Shown here in pieces: positions 44,541 through 53,455 of a stretch of 64,000 nt of DNA. The stretch's first letter is position 1. Every line of letters starts with the position of its first letter. Made by a program: the position numbers and the translations under genes. The notes beneath the pieces were generated by a model. That model did not search any database. It saw nothing but the letters and a program-made list of their open reading frames with translations, and was not told where the DNA came from. Origin of the DNA: Saccharopolyspora ipomoeae (GTDB taxonomy: Bacteria; Actinomycetota; Actinomycetes; Mycobacteriales; Pseudonocardiaceae); NCBI RefSeq assembly GCF_029952525.1, contig NZ_JASAOF010000024.1, positions 1-64,000 on the forward strand, given 5' to 3'.

Positions 44541-45901
44541 AGCTCAAGCCTCCGGCTCATGTCTGAGGCGAATTTGCCTTCGGGGTCAATGGTCTTGCGG
44601 ATCTTGGAGAACTCTTCCGCCCGCGGGTACATCTTGTGGAAGTTCTCGGCCGTCGTGCGCGAGTCCTTCGCCGTGTACAGCCGGCCGCCGAGGCCCATGA
44701 TGTCCTCGTCCAGCTCCTGGCAGAAGCGGCCCAGACCGTCCACGATCGGGAAGTCCAGGCACACCAGCCAGCCGGGGTGCGGGTAGGACAGCGGGGCGCG
44801 GTTGCCCTCGCCCATCTTCTTGATGACGTTCAGGAACGACACGTGGCCGGAGTTCGCGACCTTGCGGATGATCCGCTTCAGGTCCTCGTCCTTGCCGTAC
44901 GGCAGCGAGAACTGGTACTGCAGGAAGCCCTGCGAACCGTACGCGCGGCTCCACTCGCCGATCAGGTCCAGCGGGTGGTAGAAGGCGGTCAGGTTCTGGA
45001 TCAGGTCCCGGCCGCGCTTCGGCGTCTTCATGTAGTACAGCTCACCGATCGTGCCGAACGTGAGCTTGTTCGCCAGCCGCGGCGGGAAGATGTCCGGCAG
45101 CGTCAGCAGCTGCGGCGCGTCGAACTTCAGCGGGTCGGCCCGCAGCTTCGGCGGCAGCTGGTCCAGCGTCGCCAGCGAACCGCGGCCGAACGCGCCCCGG
45201 CCCAGCTTCGGGCCCGTCGACATCGAGTCGAACCACGCCGACGAGTACGTGTACTTGTCGTCCGAACCGTCGTTGAACAGCTCGATCGTCTCGTCGAGGT
45301 TCGCCGTCCGGTCGGCGTCGGCGATGAAGTACGCCGTCTCCGTCCGGGTCATCCGGATCGACGCCCGCAGGATGATGCCGGTCAGGCCGATGCCGGCCAC
45401 CGTCGCCCAGAACAGATCGGCGTCCGGGCCGTTCGGCGTGATCGTGCGGATCTCGCCGTCCGCGGTCAGCAGATCCATCGCCACCACGTGGTTGCCGAAG
45501 CTGCCCGCCGAGTGGTGGTTCTTGCCGTGGATGTCGTTGGCGATCGCGCCACCGACCGTGACCTGCCGAGTACCCGGCAGAACCGGGACCCACAGGCCGT
45601 ACGGCAGCGCGGCCTTCATCAGCTCTTCCAGGCTCACGCCCGCGTCGACGTCGACGATGGCGGTGTCCGGGTTGATGTCGTGAACGCGGTTCAGCGCGGT
45701 CATGTCGACGACCACGCCACCGGCGTTCTGCGCGACGTCGCCGTAGCTGCGGCCCAAGCCGCGGGCGATGACGCCCCGCTCGTCGGCGGTGCGCACCGCC
45801 TCGGCGATGGCGTCGACGTCGGTCGTGCTGAGCACGCGCGCCCGGGACGGCGCGGTTCGTGCCCAACCGGTCAGCGTGCGGTACTCCATTGCTGCGGTCA
45901 C
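44537..45901 (-). CDS. dprE1: Decaprenylphosphoryl-beta-D-ribose oxidase DprE1
   Basis: The 454-residue flavoenzyme oxidises decaprenylphosphoryl-ribose at C2 and with DprE2 makes the arabinose donor. The FAD domain has [16 protein letters not shown] near 47 and [20 protein letters not shown] near 108. The Cys that benzothiazinones attack in mycobacteria (Cys387) corresponds to Cys381 in [10 protein letters not shown], and the matching Lys (Lys418 there) lies in YTAKDSR. The start is GTG 45901, overlapping the stop of the small upstream ORF as GTGA. Confidence 0.97.
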   Translation of the reverse strand: MTAAMEYRTLTGWARTAPSRARVLSTTDVDAIAEAVRTADERGVIARGLGRSYGDVAQNAGGVVVDMTALNRVHDINPDTAIVDVDAGVSLEELMKAALPYGLWVPVLPGTRQVTVGGAIANDIHGKNHHSAGSFGNHVVAMDLLTADGEIRTITPNGPDADLFWATVAGIGLTGIILRASIRMTRTETAYFIADADRTANLDETIELFNDGSDDKYTYSSAWFDSMSTGPKLGRGAFGRGSLATLDQLPPKLRADPLKFDAPQLLTLPDIFPPRLANKLTFGTIGELYYMKTPKRGRDLIQNLTAFYHPLDLIGEWSRAYGSQGFLQYQFSLPYGKDEDLKRIIRKVANSGHVSFLNVIKKMGEGNRAPLSYPHPGWLVCLDFPIVDGLGRFCQELDEDIMGLGGRLYTAKDSRTTAENFHKMYPRAEEFSKIRKTIDPEGKFASDMSRRLEL

Positions 45902-46209
45902 AGGCCCAGCCTTCGCGAAAGGTCGAGTTGATTCATCTGCACGTGTGCGACGTGCTCGAACTTGGTGATCTCCAGGAGACCGTCAGGCGATTCCAGCCGG
46001 CCGACGGTCGTCCAGGACAGCTCCGAGGGTGCACTCCCGAGCGTGCGGACGCGGACCTCACCGTCCGCTACGAGCAGACCCGGCGACCGGAGCGGACCGC
46101 CGAAGCCTCCCTGCCAGTGGTGGTCGGCGGACGCACCGACAACGGCCCTGGTCGGCGCCGTGCGCGCCCGGCCTCTCGGTGTCAGCGAGTCGTCCTTTAC
46201 CGATCCCAC
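45898..46209 (-). CDS. Small hypothetical protein coupled to dprE1
   Basis: The 103-residue product (GTG start, no clear ribosome site) matches nothing I recognise. It is soluble, with an Arg/Thr-rich N terminus and a more protein-like C-terminal half ([20 protein letters not shown] to [17 protein letters not shown]). Its TGA overlaps the dprE1 GTG, the same coupling used through this operon, which is the main evidence that it is real. It is divergent from gtrA copy 2; in M. tuberculosis the gene before dprE1 is instead a same-strand gtrA. Start and reality are both uncertain. Confidence 0.5.
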   Translation of the reverse strand: MGSVKDDSLTPRGRARTAPTRAVVGASADHHWQGGFGGPLRSPGLLVADGEVRVRTLGSAPSELSWTTVGRLESPDGLLEITKFEHVAHVQMNQLDLSRRLGL

Positions 46210-46384
46210 CCAGCCGAGTCTATCCGCGCATCGGGTTGTTCTACCGCCGGGTACGAGCGGTCCCCGGCGATGCGCGAAGCGTCATCGCTACACTCGCGGG
46301 GGACGTGTCTACCGCTGTCCGGGCAACCTGGACGCGGACGGTCCTGGGCGTCCGGTCCTGCCGTCGTTGCTTGAAGGTGAACCT

Positions 46385-46816
46385 GTGACAGTGGCCGAAA
46401 CCGCAACCGAACCCAAGAAGCTGGGGGTCTTCAACCAGCTTGTCCGCTTCATCGCAATCGGTGGCGGTTGCGCGATCATCGACTTCGGCACGTACTCGCT
46501 GATGCTGGGCGTGCTCGGGTGGCCGTTCTGGTTGTCGCGAGGCATCAGCTTCATCCTCGGTACCTCGGCGTCCTACGTCATCAACCGCAAGTTGACGTTC
46601 CAAGGCGCCAACACCGGCAACACCAAGGCCAAGGCCGGGGCGTTCGCCCTGGTGTACATCGTCACGTTCTTCGTGAACTGGGGCACCAACCAGCTGCTGG
46701 TCGTCTGGACCGGGGCGGACGAGCCGTGGCTCGTCACCGTCTGCTGGGTCGTCGGCCAGGGCCTCGGGACGCTGATCAACTTCGTGATGCTGAAGTGGGT
46801 CGTCTTCCGGGAGTGA
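46385..46816 (+). CDS. GtrA-family membrane protein, copy 2
   Basis: The 143-residue protein has four membrane helices (FIAIGGGCAIIDFGTYSLML, WLSRGISFILGTSASYVIN, FALVYIVTFFVNWGTNQLLV and VTVCWVVGQGLGTLINFVML) with the family SYVINRKLTF and LKWVVF signatures. Mycobacterial Rv3789, next to dprE1, is the likely counterpart and has been linked to arabinose donor handling and to AftA. Here it is divergent from the dprE1 unit. The start is GTG 46385 after GAAGG. Composite repeat copy 3 follows about 50 bases after the stop. Confidence 0.9.
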   Translation: MTVAETATEPKKLGVFNQLVRFIAIGGGCAIIDFGTYSLMLGVLGWPFWLSRGISFILGTSASYVINRKLTFQGANTGNTKAKAGAFALVYIVTFFVNWGTNQLLVVWTGADEPWLVTVCWVVGQGLGTLINFVMLKWVVFRE

Positions 46817-46868
46817 AACCTGAGGTTTTCGGGGCGCTCGGCCGGGACGGTCGGGCGCCCCTTTTCGT

Positions 46869-47178
46869 GGGTGGGGTGGGGAAGTTTTCATGAAAACTGC
46901 GCCACCTCGTGGGGTTCTTCGGGGGCGCTTCGCGGGGTCCTTCTGCGGGGGTGCGGAGTGGCAATTTCGCCAGAAATTGGCTTCGTTCCGTGTTCTTCTT
47001 GCGTTGTGGGGGTTGCCAATTTCAGGCGAAATTTCCACTGCCTTTCGAAACGTACCCGTAGTGGGTCGCTTCTACTGAAGCTTGGGTCGCCTTGGTGGCG
47101 TTCGTTTCGAAACGTATTCGTAGTGGGTTGCTTCTACTGAAGCTTGGGTCGCTTCGGTCGCGGTTGTTGCTAAACGTA
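46869..47178 (+). repeat. Composite intergenic repeat element, copy 3 (full)
   Basis: In the convergent gap between gtrA and emb3 this element has the TTTTCATGAAAA palindrome (46883-46898), GGGGTTCTTC and GGGGCGCTTCGCGGGGTC, the large hairpin (arms 46963-46981 and 47015-47033), then two tandem units of 62 bp starting at 47043 and 47105, and a degenerate remnant near 47168. Order and sequence match copy 1 over almost its whole length. No reading frame is conserved. Confidence 0.92.
47043..47166 (+). repeat. Tandem 62-bp direct repeat within copy 3
   Basis: Two consecutive units begin TTTCGAAACGTA and contain CGTAGTGGGT and CTTCTACTGAAGCTTGGGTC. They differ at only a few positions in the first 50 bases. 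The equivalent units of copy 1 are 61 bp apart and more diverged. Confidence 0.9.
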
Positions 47179-47180
47179 GA

Positions 47181-47214
47181 CGCGCCCACCAAGCCCCAAG
47201 ACCTGGTGAGCGCG
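47181..47214 (-). terminator. Terminator after emb3
   Basis: CGCGCCCACCA (47181-47191) pairs with TGGTGAGCGCG (47204-47214) over 11 bp; the one mismatch becomes a G-U pair in the minus-strand RNA. It lies 12 bases past the emb3 stop. Confidence 0.7.
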
Positions 47215-47226
47215 CCTGGCGTTCCC

Positions 47227-50200
47227 TTACTGGTCTGACTCCTCCGGGGCTTCGAAGCCCTTGACGTCGTTCCTGTCGTCGGAGCTGGGGACGTCGCCCG
47301 GGAGTTGCAGGGTCTTCGGGAGGGGTCCCGGGGACCACCTGCCCCAGTGGGTTTCCGTGTGGACGTCCATCGCCGTCTGGGCCGGGACCGCGTCCTGGTC
47401 GTACGGGTCGACCGCGTAGAGGGAGCCCCAGTCCCGGTGGATGTTGTTCTTCATGTAGGTCGGGAGCTCGCGCATGCTCGTGGCGACGTTGAGCCAGCCG
47501 AACGGGCCGCCCGCGTCCGGCGAGGACCAGCCCTGGCCGATGTCCCGCACCTCCGCGCCCGCGGCGACCCGGAACTTCGGGATCTCCGCGACGCCGTGGT
47601 GCACGCCCGGGAGCTGCAAGCACGGGTGGACCAGGGCCGCCGTCCACTCCACGAACGTGGGCTGGTCGCCGACGAAGTCGGTCATGTTCACCAGCTGCGG
47701 GGCTCGGGGGGCGCTGACCGCGACCCAGCCGTTCGGGCCCAGGGCGTTGTCGACCGCGACCACGCGCATCTTGGTGGCGCCTTCGGACTTGCCGCCCAGG
47801 GTGTAGCGGAAGTCCCGCCAGCTCGGGGCGCCCTGCTGCACCACGTACTTGCGCTCGGTGATGAGGAAGCCGTTGGGCGTGTCGTGGCCGAACTCCAGCG
47901 CCACCGAGTTGGCGCCCAGCTCCGAGCCCGCCAGCGACAGGACCACCGGCACCTCGCCCTTCTGGGCGCGCTCCGGCAGGTCGTACCACTGGGTGCGCAG
48001 CTCACCGGTGCCCACGCCCGCGGTGTCGTAGCTGCCCCAGACCGGGGCGTTGTCGTTGCCGAACTGGTGCGGGGGCTTCCAGTTGGGTTCCTGCGGGTCC
48101 GTGCCGTCGCCCGGGGGCAGGCCCGGCCGGTTGAAGCCCTGCAGCTTGGCCTTCATGTACTGCTGGGCGTCTTCCTTGTCCTGCAGGCGCTTCGGCGGGA
48201 CCCCGATGTTCTCGTCCTCCGACGGGGCCGCCACCGAGGGCTGGTCACCCGACACGCGCAGCATCCCCGACTGGGGATTGGTCTCCACGTAGATGTAGTC
48301 CGAGAGGCCGCAGCTGCTTCCCACGACCTGCTTGATGTTGTCCGCGCCGAGGCTGTAGCTGCCCCACTGCTTCTGGATCACCTTGCCGAAGTTCGCCAGC
48401 TCGAACAGCACCAGCAGGGCGCAGATGATCGACAGCGGGGCCGTGCCCATCCGCAGGGCCCGGCTGCGGCCCTCCTCGCGGTTGAACCGCTCGTCGACGA
48501 CCTTCGGGTTGTGCTCGTCGATGCGCAGGTGCTCGATGAACGCCACGACCATGGCGATGAACGCGATGATCAGCAGCACCGTGCTCAAGTGCCTGCCCAG
48601 GAACTGCGGCGGCATGTTGTACCAGGGCACGCCCCAGCCCGAGACGTACCACCAGGCGTTCGGGCCGGTGGCGGCGAAGGCCAGGATCACCATCAGGCCC
48701 GCGAAGAACACGGCCCGGTTGCGCTTCGACCGCAGCACCGTGCTGCTCGTGGCCAGCGCCGTCAGCGCCGCCAGCGCACCGCCCGTGGCGGCGAAGATGC
48801 CGAAGTGGTGCGACCACTTGGTGGGGGTCAGCACCAGCACGGCGAACGACATGGCGCTGATCGCCAGCAGACGGCGGCTCGGGCCCAGCGCCGCACCCCG
48901 GATCCGGCCGCGGCGCAGCAGCACCACCGCGCACGTCGCCAGGCACAGGATCACCAGCAGCACCGGGAAGCGCCGCGTCATCGACCCGTCCGCCGTGGGG
49001 CTGAACAGCAGGTTGTAGCGGCTCAGCTCCTCGTACCAGCTCTGGCTCGGACCGATGTCGGTGCGCAGCTCGGTCGCGTCCATCACCGACTGCCACGTCT
49101 GGTCGGCGAACACCAACGTCAAGATCACGAACCCGGACGAGGCGATCGGCGCCAGCACCGGCAGCCAGCCGAACTCCATCGCCCGCTTGCGGACGAGCCG
49201 GAACAGCGGCTTGAGCGCCGCCACGAACGGCAGCACCGACACCATGCCGTGCGGGTTCGCACCCACCGACAGCGCCGCCACGACCAGGCCCAGCGCGGCC
49301 GGCATCAACCGGTCCGTGGCCACCGCGCGCTCCACCGCGCACAGCGCCAGCAGCGAGAACAGCACCACGACCGGCTCGGGACGCAGACCGTTGTCGTAGG
49401 GCAGCCAGAACGCCAGGAACACCGCGGCCGCGGCCCAGCCGGCGGCGTTGGAGCGCCGCACCTGCTGGCCGAGCCTCGGCAGCACCTCGCGGGAGATCAG
49501 CAGCCAGCTGATGATGCCCATCAGCAGCGCGGGCAGCCGCACCCACGGCGTCGCCGTGGAGACCTGCACCCACAGCGAGTAGACCTCGTAGAACCAGCCG
49601 AACGGCGCCTCCGGGACACCGAACCAGCGGTAGTAGTTGCTGATGTAGCCGAAGCTCTCGCGCGTCCGCGCGATGTTCAGGATGTAGCCGTCGTCCGAGG
49701 TCATCGCACCGATGACCCACCACACCAGCAGCGAACCGATCACCGCGATGTCCCGGAACGTCGGCTTCCACCAGCCGACGGCCAGCCACTTCGGAGGACG
49801 GCGGCCCGCGCGCACGTCCAGGCGCCGCAGGCACACCACCGAGCCGATGAACGCCAGCACCGCCAGCGCCATCGCCGCCAGCTTCAGCGGCGTCGCCTGG
49901 CTCTCGTAGCGGGTGTCCACCCGCGCCTCGAACGACAGACCGTTCACGTCGTCGCGCTGGTCGTCGATGCCGGAGTAGATGCCCGTCAGCTGCGGACGCT
50001 GGTCACCGCGCATGTTCGCGATCGACTGGTCGCCGACGCTGGCGGTGCTGCCGTAGCCGTCCGAGTGCAGCGAGATCGAGCAGTCGCCCGCCGGGATCGG
50101 GGCCGTGCCCACCTGCTGGCCCTTGGTCAGCAGCGTCAGCTGGCCGTTGTCGACCTGCAGCGTCAGGCCCGTCAGCGTGCCGTAGTCCGACGACGGCGGG

Positions 50201-50526
50201 TTGGTGCTCAGCAGCACGCCCGGGCCCGTCGTGCGCGCGTCGAGGCTGCGCGCCGAGGTGCACGGCACCTCCGCCTTCAGCCACAGCGGCGAGTAGCCCA
50301 CCAGCGGGGCCGACACCGACTTCGTCCCCTCCGACGTCGGCCACTTCAAGGTGGTGATGTCGTGGTTGACGGGGAGGAACGGAACCGCCAGCGCGAGGAC
50401 CGTGCCCAGCAGGCCCAGAACGGAGGCGAAGAGCTTCAACCGCTTGGCCGACGGTCGAGCGCGGTCGGTCCCGTTGTCTGCCGAAGGGTCGTCCGTTCGG
50501 CGGCTGTCATCCTGGCCACTGAGCAC
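47227..50526 (-). CDS. Emb-type arabinosyltransferase, paralog 3 (closest to EmbA/B/C)
   Basis: The 1,099-residue GT-C enzyme is the most similar of the three to mycobacterial EmbA/B/C and has the same length. The first helix is near 32-52, the catalytic region is AMTSDDGYILNIAR near 275-290 followed by GYISNYYRWFGVPEAPFGWF, LLISREVLPRLG is shared with EmbB, and TPTKWSHHFGIF lies near 590. The C-terminal carbohydrate-binding domain ends about residue 1,060. GTG 50526 is chosen; a TACTAT -10 nine bases upstream suggests a leaderless mRNA. It stands alone between convergent gtrA and the glfT1 unit. Confidence 0.94.
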   Translation of the reverse strand: MLSGQDDSRRTDDPSADNGTDRARPSAKRLKLFASVLGLLGTVLALAVPFLPVNHDITTLKWPTSEGTKSVSAPLVGYSPLWLKAEVPCTSARSLDARTTGPGVLLSTNPPSSDYGTLTGLTLQVDNGQLTLLTKGQQVGTAPIPAGDCSISLHSDGYGSTASVGDQSIANMRGDQRPQLTGIYSGIDDQRDDVNGLSFEARVDTRYESQATPLKLAAMALAVLAFIGSVVCLRRLDVRAGRRPPKWLAVGWWKPTFRDIAVIGSLLVWWVIGAMTSDDGYILNIARTRESFGYISNYYRWFGVPEAPFGWFYEVYSLWVQVSTATPWVRLPALLMGIISWLLISREVLPRLGQQVRRSNAAGWAAAAVFLAFWLPYDNGLRPEPVVVLFSLLALCAVERAVATDRLMPAALGLVVAALSVGANPHGMVSVLPFVAALKPLFRLVRKRAMEFGWLPVLAPIASSGFVILTLVFADQTWQSVMDATELRTDIGPSQSWYEELSRYNLLFSPTADGSMTRRFPVLLVILCLATCAVVLLRRGRIRGAALGPSRRLLAISAMSFAVLVLTPTKWSHHFGIFAATGGALAALTALATSSTVLRSKRNRAVFFAGLMVILAFAATGPNAWWYVSGWGVPWYNMPPQFLGRHLSTVLLIIAFIAMVVAFIEHLRIDEHNPKVVDERFNREEGRSRALRMGTAPLSIICALLVLFELANFGKVIQKQWGSYSLGADNIKQVVGSSCGLSDYIYVETNPQSGMLRVSGDQPSVAAPSEDENIGVPPKRLQDKEDAQQYMKAKLQGFNRPGLPPGDGTDPQEPNWKPPHQFGNDNAPVWGSYDTAGVGTGELRTQWYDLPERAQKGEVPVVLSLAGSELGANSVALEFGHDTPNGFLITERKYVVQQGAPSWRDFRYTLGGKSEGATKMRVVAVDNALGPNGWVAVSAPRAPQLVNMTDFVGDQPTFVEWTAALVHPCLQLPGVHHGVAEIPKFRVAAGAEVRDIGQGWSSPDAGGPFGWLNVATSMRELPTYMKNNIHRDWGSLYAVDPYDQDAVPAQTAMDVHTETHWGRWSPGPLPKTLQLPGDVPSSDDRNDVKGFEAPEESDQ

Positions 50527-50535
50527 GAAGGGAGA

Positions 50536-50541
50536 ATAGTA
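50536..50541 (-). promoter_or_regulatory. Probable -10 element of emb3
   Basis: TACTAT on the minus strand ends nine bases before the GTG of emb3 and no Shine-Dalgarno lies between, which fits a leaderless or nearly leaderless transcript. The -35 region is not recognisable. Confidence 0.45.
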
Positions 50542-50697
50542 GTTGCTGGTCCGAGCGCTTTCGCGGCATTCCGGCGATGTGCGAATCGACACCAGCGGTA
50601 ACGCCGTGAGCTGCGAACTCAGTTCGATCTCAGGCGCGTCTAAGCGTTTCGTGATCTTCCGGTTATCGAGTCCCCGTGAAGCCCGTGTGAAAAAGTC

Positions 50698-50727
50698 GAG
50701 CGGCCGTCGCAGAACCGACGACCGCTC
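50698..50727 (-). terminator. Intrinsic terminator after glfT1
   Basis: A 12-bp stem (50698-50709 with 50716-50727, one wobble) with a six-base loop is followed on the minus strand by GACTTTTTCAC, a real T-tract, rare in this GC-rich sequence. It begins 15 bases past the glfT1 stop. Confidence 0.9.
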
Positions 50728-50742
50728 GATCCGCTGATCCGA

Positions 50743-51654
50743 TCAGCGGCGGAAGAACCGCTCCTTGCGCCCCTGGATCACCAGCCGCAGCCACTCCCGG
50801 AACGCCTTCGGGTCCTTGCGCTGCACCACGAAGTACAGGCCGAACCGGATCACCTCGAGCGCGCCGATCTTGCGCATGCCCGGCTGCGAGAGCAGGTAAC
50901 CGCGGTTGCGGTAGGTGTAGTAGCGCTTGTTGTCGTCCGAGGGGTCCTGCGCGTGGAACCGGCCGCCCAGCATCGGCTTGAACTCCGCCGACCCGTCCGG
51001 GTGCAGGAACTTCGTGCGGAACGTGGTGCCGAACGGCAGGCCCGAGCGCACCAGGCGGCGGTGGATCTCCACCTCGTCGCCGCGGAAGAACAGCCGGTAG
51101 TCCGGTACGCCCACCACGTCCAGCGTGCTCGCCCGGAACAGCGCGCCGTTGAACAGCGAGGCGATTCCCGGCAGGAACTCCTCCGGCAGCTCGCTGACCT
51201 TGCGCTTCCAGGTCAGGCCGCGACGCAGCGGGAACGCCAGGGTGTCCGGGGTGTCGATGTTGACCACCACCGGCGACACCGCGGCCAGCCGGCGCTTCTC
51301 GGCGACCTCCAGCAGCGTCGACAGCGCGTGCTCGTCGGCCGGGCGGCCGTCGTCGTCACCCAGCCACACCCACTCCGCGCCCAGCGACAGCGCCGTCAGC
51401 ATGCCCAGCGCGAAGCCGCCGGCACCGCCGAGGTTGCGCTGCGAGGCGATGTAGGTGGAGGGCACCGGGCAGTCGTCGACCACGTCGGAGGCCGACTGGT
51501 CGGGACCGTTGTCGACCACGACCAGGTGGTCCGGCAGCCGCGTCTGGCTCGCGATGACCTTCAAGGACTCGGCCAGCAGCTCGCGACGGTGCCTGGTGAC
51601 GATGACCGCGACTACGGATCCGGCGGGCAGCTGCTGTGCGGAGTCGGTGCTCAT
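50743..51654 (-). CDS. glfT1: Galactofuranosyltransferase GlfT1
   Basis: The 303-residue GT2 enzyme adds the first two galactofuranose residues to the lipid-linked rhamnosyl-GlcNAc primer of galactan. The GT-A domain shows VVAVIVTRHRRELLAESL near 14, VVDNG near 46, and the metal motif WLGDDDGRPADEHAL near 96; RGDEVEIHRRLV near 190 holds the probable catalytic base. Its ATG overlaps the stop of the ABC ATPase gene (ATGA). In M. tuberculosis Rv3781-Rv3783 the same three genes occur in a different order. Confidence 0.95.
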   Translation of the reverse strand: MSTDSAQQLPAGSVVAVIVTRHRRELLAESLKVIASQTRLPDHLVVVDNGPDQSASDVVDDCPVPSTYIASQRNLGGAGGFALGMLTALSLGAEWVWLGDDDGRPADEHALSTLLEVAEKRRLAAVSPVVVNIDTPDTLAFPLRRGLTWKRKVSELPEEFLPGIASLFNGALFRASTLDVVGVPDYRLFFRGDEVEIHRRLVRSGLPFGTTFRTKFLHPDGSAEFKPMLGGRFHAQDPSDDNKRYYTYRNRGYLLSQPGMRKIGALEVIRFGLYFVVQRKDPKAFREWLRLVIQGRKERFFRR

Positions 51655-52469
51655 GAGCCTTCTTTGCTCCCGATCGTGGCCCGGGATTCGCCGATCCGGG
51701 CCAGGGTTTCCTCACTCAGGTTGTTGAAGGGGTCGTACCCCTTGTAGTGCGTCAAGACCTCGCGCAGCGAGCCCTCTTCGCGAATACCGCCCTTGTCCAT
51801 CCAGATCGCGGTGCTGCACAGCTCGACGAGGAATTCATCGGAGTGGGAGGCGAAGACAAGCATGCCGGACCGCTTCACGAGGTCGTTGAGGCGGTCCCGC
51901 GCCTTCTCCAGGAACTCCGCGTCGACCGCGCCGATGCCCTCGTCCAGGATCAGGATCTCGGGGTCGATCGAGGTCACGACGCCCAGCGCGAGCCGGACCC
52001 GCATACCGGTGGAGTAGGTGCGCAACGGCATCGCCAGGTAGTCACCCAGCTCGGTGAACTCGGCGATGTCGTCGATCCGCTTCTCCATCTCCCTGCGGGA
52101 CATGCCCAGGAAGAGGCCGCGGATGATGATGTTCTCGTAGCCGGAGATCTCCGGGTCCATGCCCACGCCGAGGTCGAACACCGGCGCGACCTTGCCGACC
52201 ACGCGGGAGCTGCCCCGGGTGGGCTCGTAGATGCCCGACAACAGCCGCAGCAGCGTGGACTTGCCCGCCCCGTTGTGGCCGACCAGGGCGACCCGGTCAC
52301 CCTCGCGCAGCGAGATGTTGATGTCGTGCAGCGCTTCGATGACCGGCACCCGGCTGTCGGTGCCGATCTTGCCCCCGGCCCGGCCGAGCACGGCCTTCTT
52401 CAGCGAGCGGGACTTCGCGTCGAAGATCGGGAAGTCGACCGCCGCGTTCCAGACGTCGATGCTGACCAT
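51651..52469 (-). CDS. Polysaccharide-export ABC ATPase (Wzt/RfbE-like)
   Basis: The 272-residue protein is the nucleotide-binding subunit of an ABC-2 type exporter. Walker A is GHNGAGKST near 64, the signature YSTGMRVRLALG near 152 and Walker B ILILDEGIGAVD near 172, with the H-loop His in FASHSDEF. It lacks the C-terminal carbohydrate-binding domain of some O-antigen Wzt proteins, as in Rv3781. It lies 16 bases after the permease gene and is coupled to glfT1, so it likely exports lipid-linked galactan. Confidence 0.93.
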   Translation of the reverse strand: MVSIDVWNAAVDFPIFDAKSRSLKKAVLGRAGGKIGTDSRVPVIEALHDINISLREGDRVALVGHNGAGKSTLLRLLSGIYEPTRGSSRVVGKVAPVFDLGVGMDPEISGYENIIIRGLFLGMSRREMEKRIDDIAEFTELGDYLAMPLRTYSTGMRVRLALGVVTSIDPEILILDEGIGAVDAEFLEKARDRLNDLVKRSGMLVFASHSDEFLVELCSTAIWMDKGGIREEGSLREVLTHYKGYDPFNNLSEETLARIGESRATIGSKEGS

Positions 52470-52485
52470 GATTGTTCGGCCTCAC

Positions 52486-53349
52486 TCAGACCCAGTAGGA
52501 GACACGGGCACGGTAGTTGCGCAGCACGATCAGCGCCAAAGCCCAACCCACGACGGTGATCACGCCGCACACCAGCCAGTGGTGCCAGGCGATCGGCGTG
52601 CCGAGCATCGGCTGCCGGATGATCTCCAGGAAGTGCATGAACGGGTTGATCTCGGCGAGCTTGGCTCGCTCGGCGATCGCGGGGTTCGGGTTCGTCTTGA
52701 ACTGGTCGTAGTTCCACACGATCGGCGTCATGAAGAACATCAGCTGCACGATGCTCTGCGTCACCGGCGGGATGTCGCGGAAGCGGGTGGAGATGGTGCC
52801 GACGACCAGGATCACCCACGCGCCGTTCATCGCGATGAGCATGAAGGCCGGGACGGCCAGCAGCACCGTCCAGCTCAGCGGGTGCGGGAAGACCACGATC
52901 AGCACGAAGTAGACGACGAGGTTGTGCGCGAAGAACAGCATCTGCCGCCACAGCAGCCGCAGCACGTGGATGCTGACCGGCGCCGGGAGCTGCTTGATCA
53001 GGCCCTCGTTGGAGATGAAGACCTCGGAGCCCTCGTTGACGCAGTTGCCGATGAAGCCCCACACGATGAATCCCACCGCGAGGTAGGGGAGGTGCTCCGC
53101 CAGCGGCTGCTCGAACAGCTGCGAGTACAGCAGACCCAGTGCGGTGACCGTGACCGCCATGCTGATGGTGATCCACAGCGGGCCGATGACCGAGCGCCGG
53201 TAGCGCTGCTTGATGTCCTGCCAGCCCAGATGAGCCCACAGCTGTCGCTGGCTGAGGGCGTCACTGATGTCCTTGAACGCTTTTCGCCAGGACCGCGGCG
53301 AGTTCTCGGAAGGCGCCGGAGGTCGGTCTAGCGTGCTCGTAGCATGCAC
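52486..53349 (-). CDS. Polysaccharide-export ABC permease (Wzm/RfbD-like)
   Basis: The 287-residue permease has the ABC-2 pattern with a cytoplasmic N terminus (LWAHLGWQDIKQRYRRSVIGPLW, the amphipathic gate) and six membrane helices, ending VLRNYRARVSYWV. It pairs with the ATPase 16 bases downstream to move undecaprenyl- or decaprenyl-linked galactan across the membrane. GTG 53349 is preferred because TACTCT seven bases upstream could be the -10 of a leaderless mRNA; GTG 53370 is in frame and also possible. Confidence 0.92.
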   Translation of the reverse strand: MHATSTLDRPPAPSENSPRSWRKAFKDISDALSQRQLWAHLGWQDIKQRYRRSVIGPLWITISMAVTVTALGLLYSQLFEQPLAEHLPYLAVGFIVWGFIGNCVNEGSEVFISNEGLIKQLPAPVSIHVLRLLWRQMLFFAHNLVVYFVLIVVFPHPLSWTVLLAVPAFMLIAMNGAWVILVVGTISTRFRDIPPVTQSIVQLMFFMTPIVWNYDQFKTNPNPAIAERAKLAEINPFMHFLEIIRQPMLGTPIAWHHWLVCGVITVVGWALALIVLRNYRARVSYWV

Positions 53350-53455
53350 GAGCGAAAGAGTACCGACCACGGCTGCGCACTTTCGGGCTGGGCATCACTC
53401 GAAGGGGTAGCGCCCGCTTGACGTCGGGCGCTACCTACCGTTACGGCGTGAGCGG

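Noticed and set aside
32760-47178. Composite repeat as CRISPR or insertion sequence
   Set aside because: No regular repeat-spacer pattern, no cas genes, no transposase and no simple terminal inverted repeat pair.
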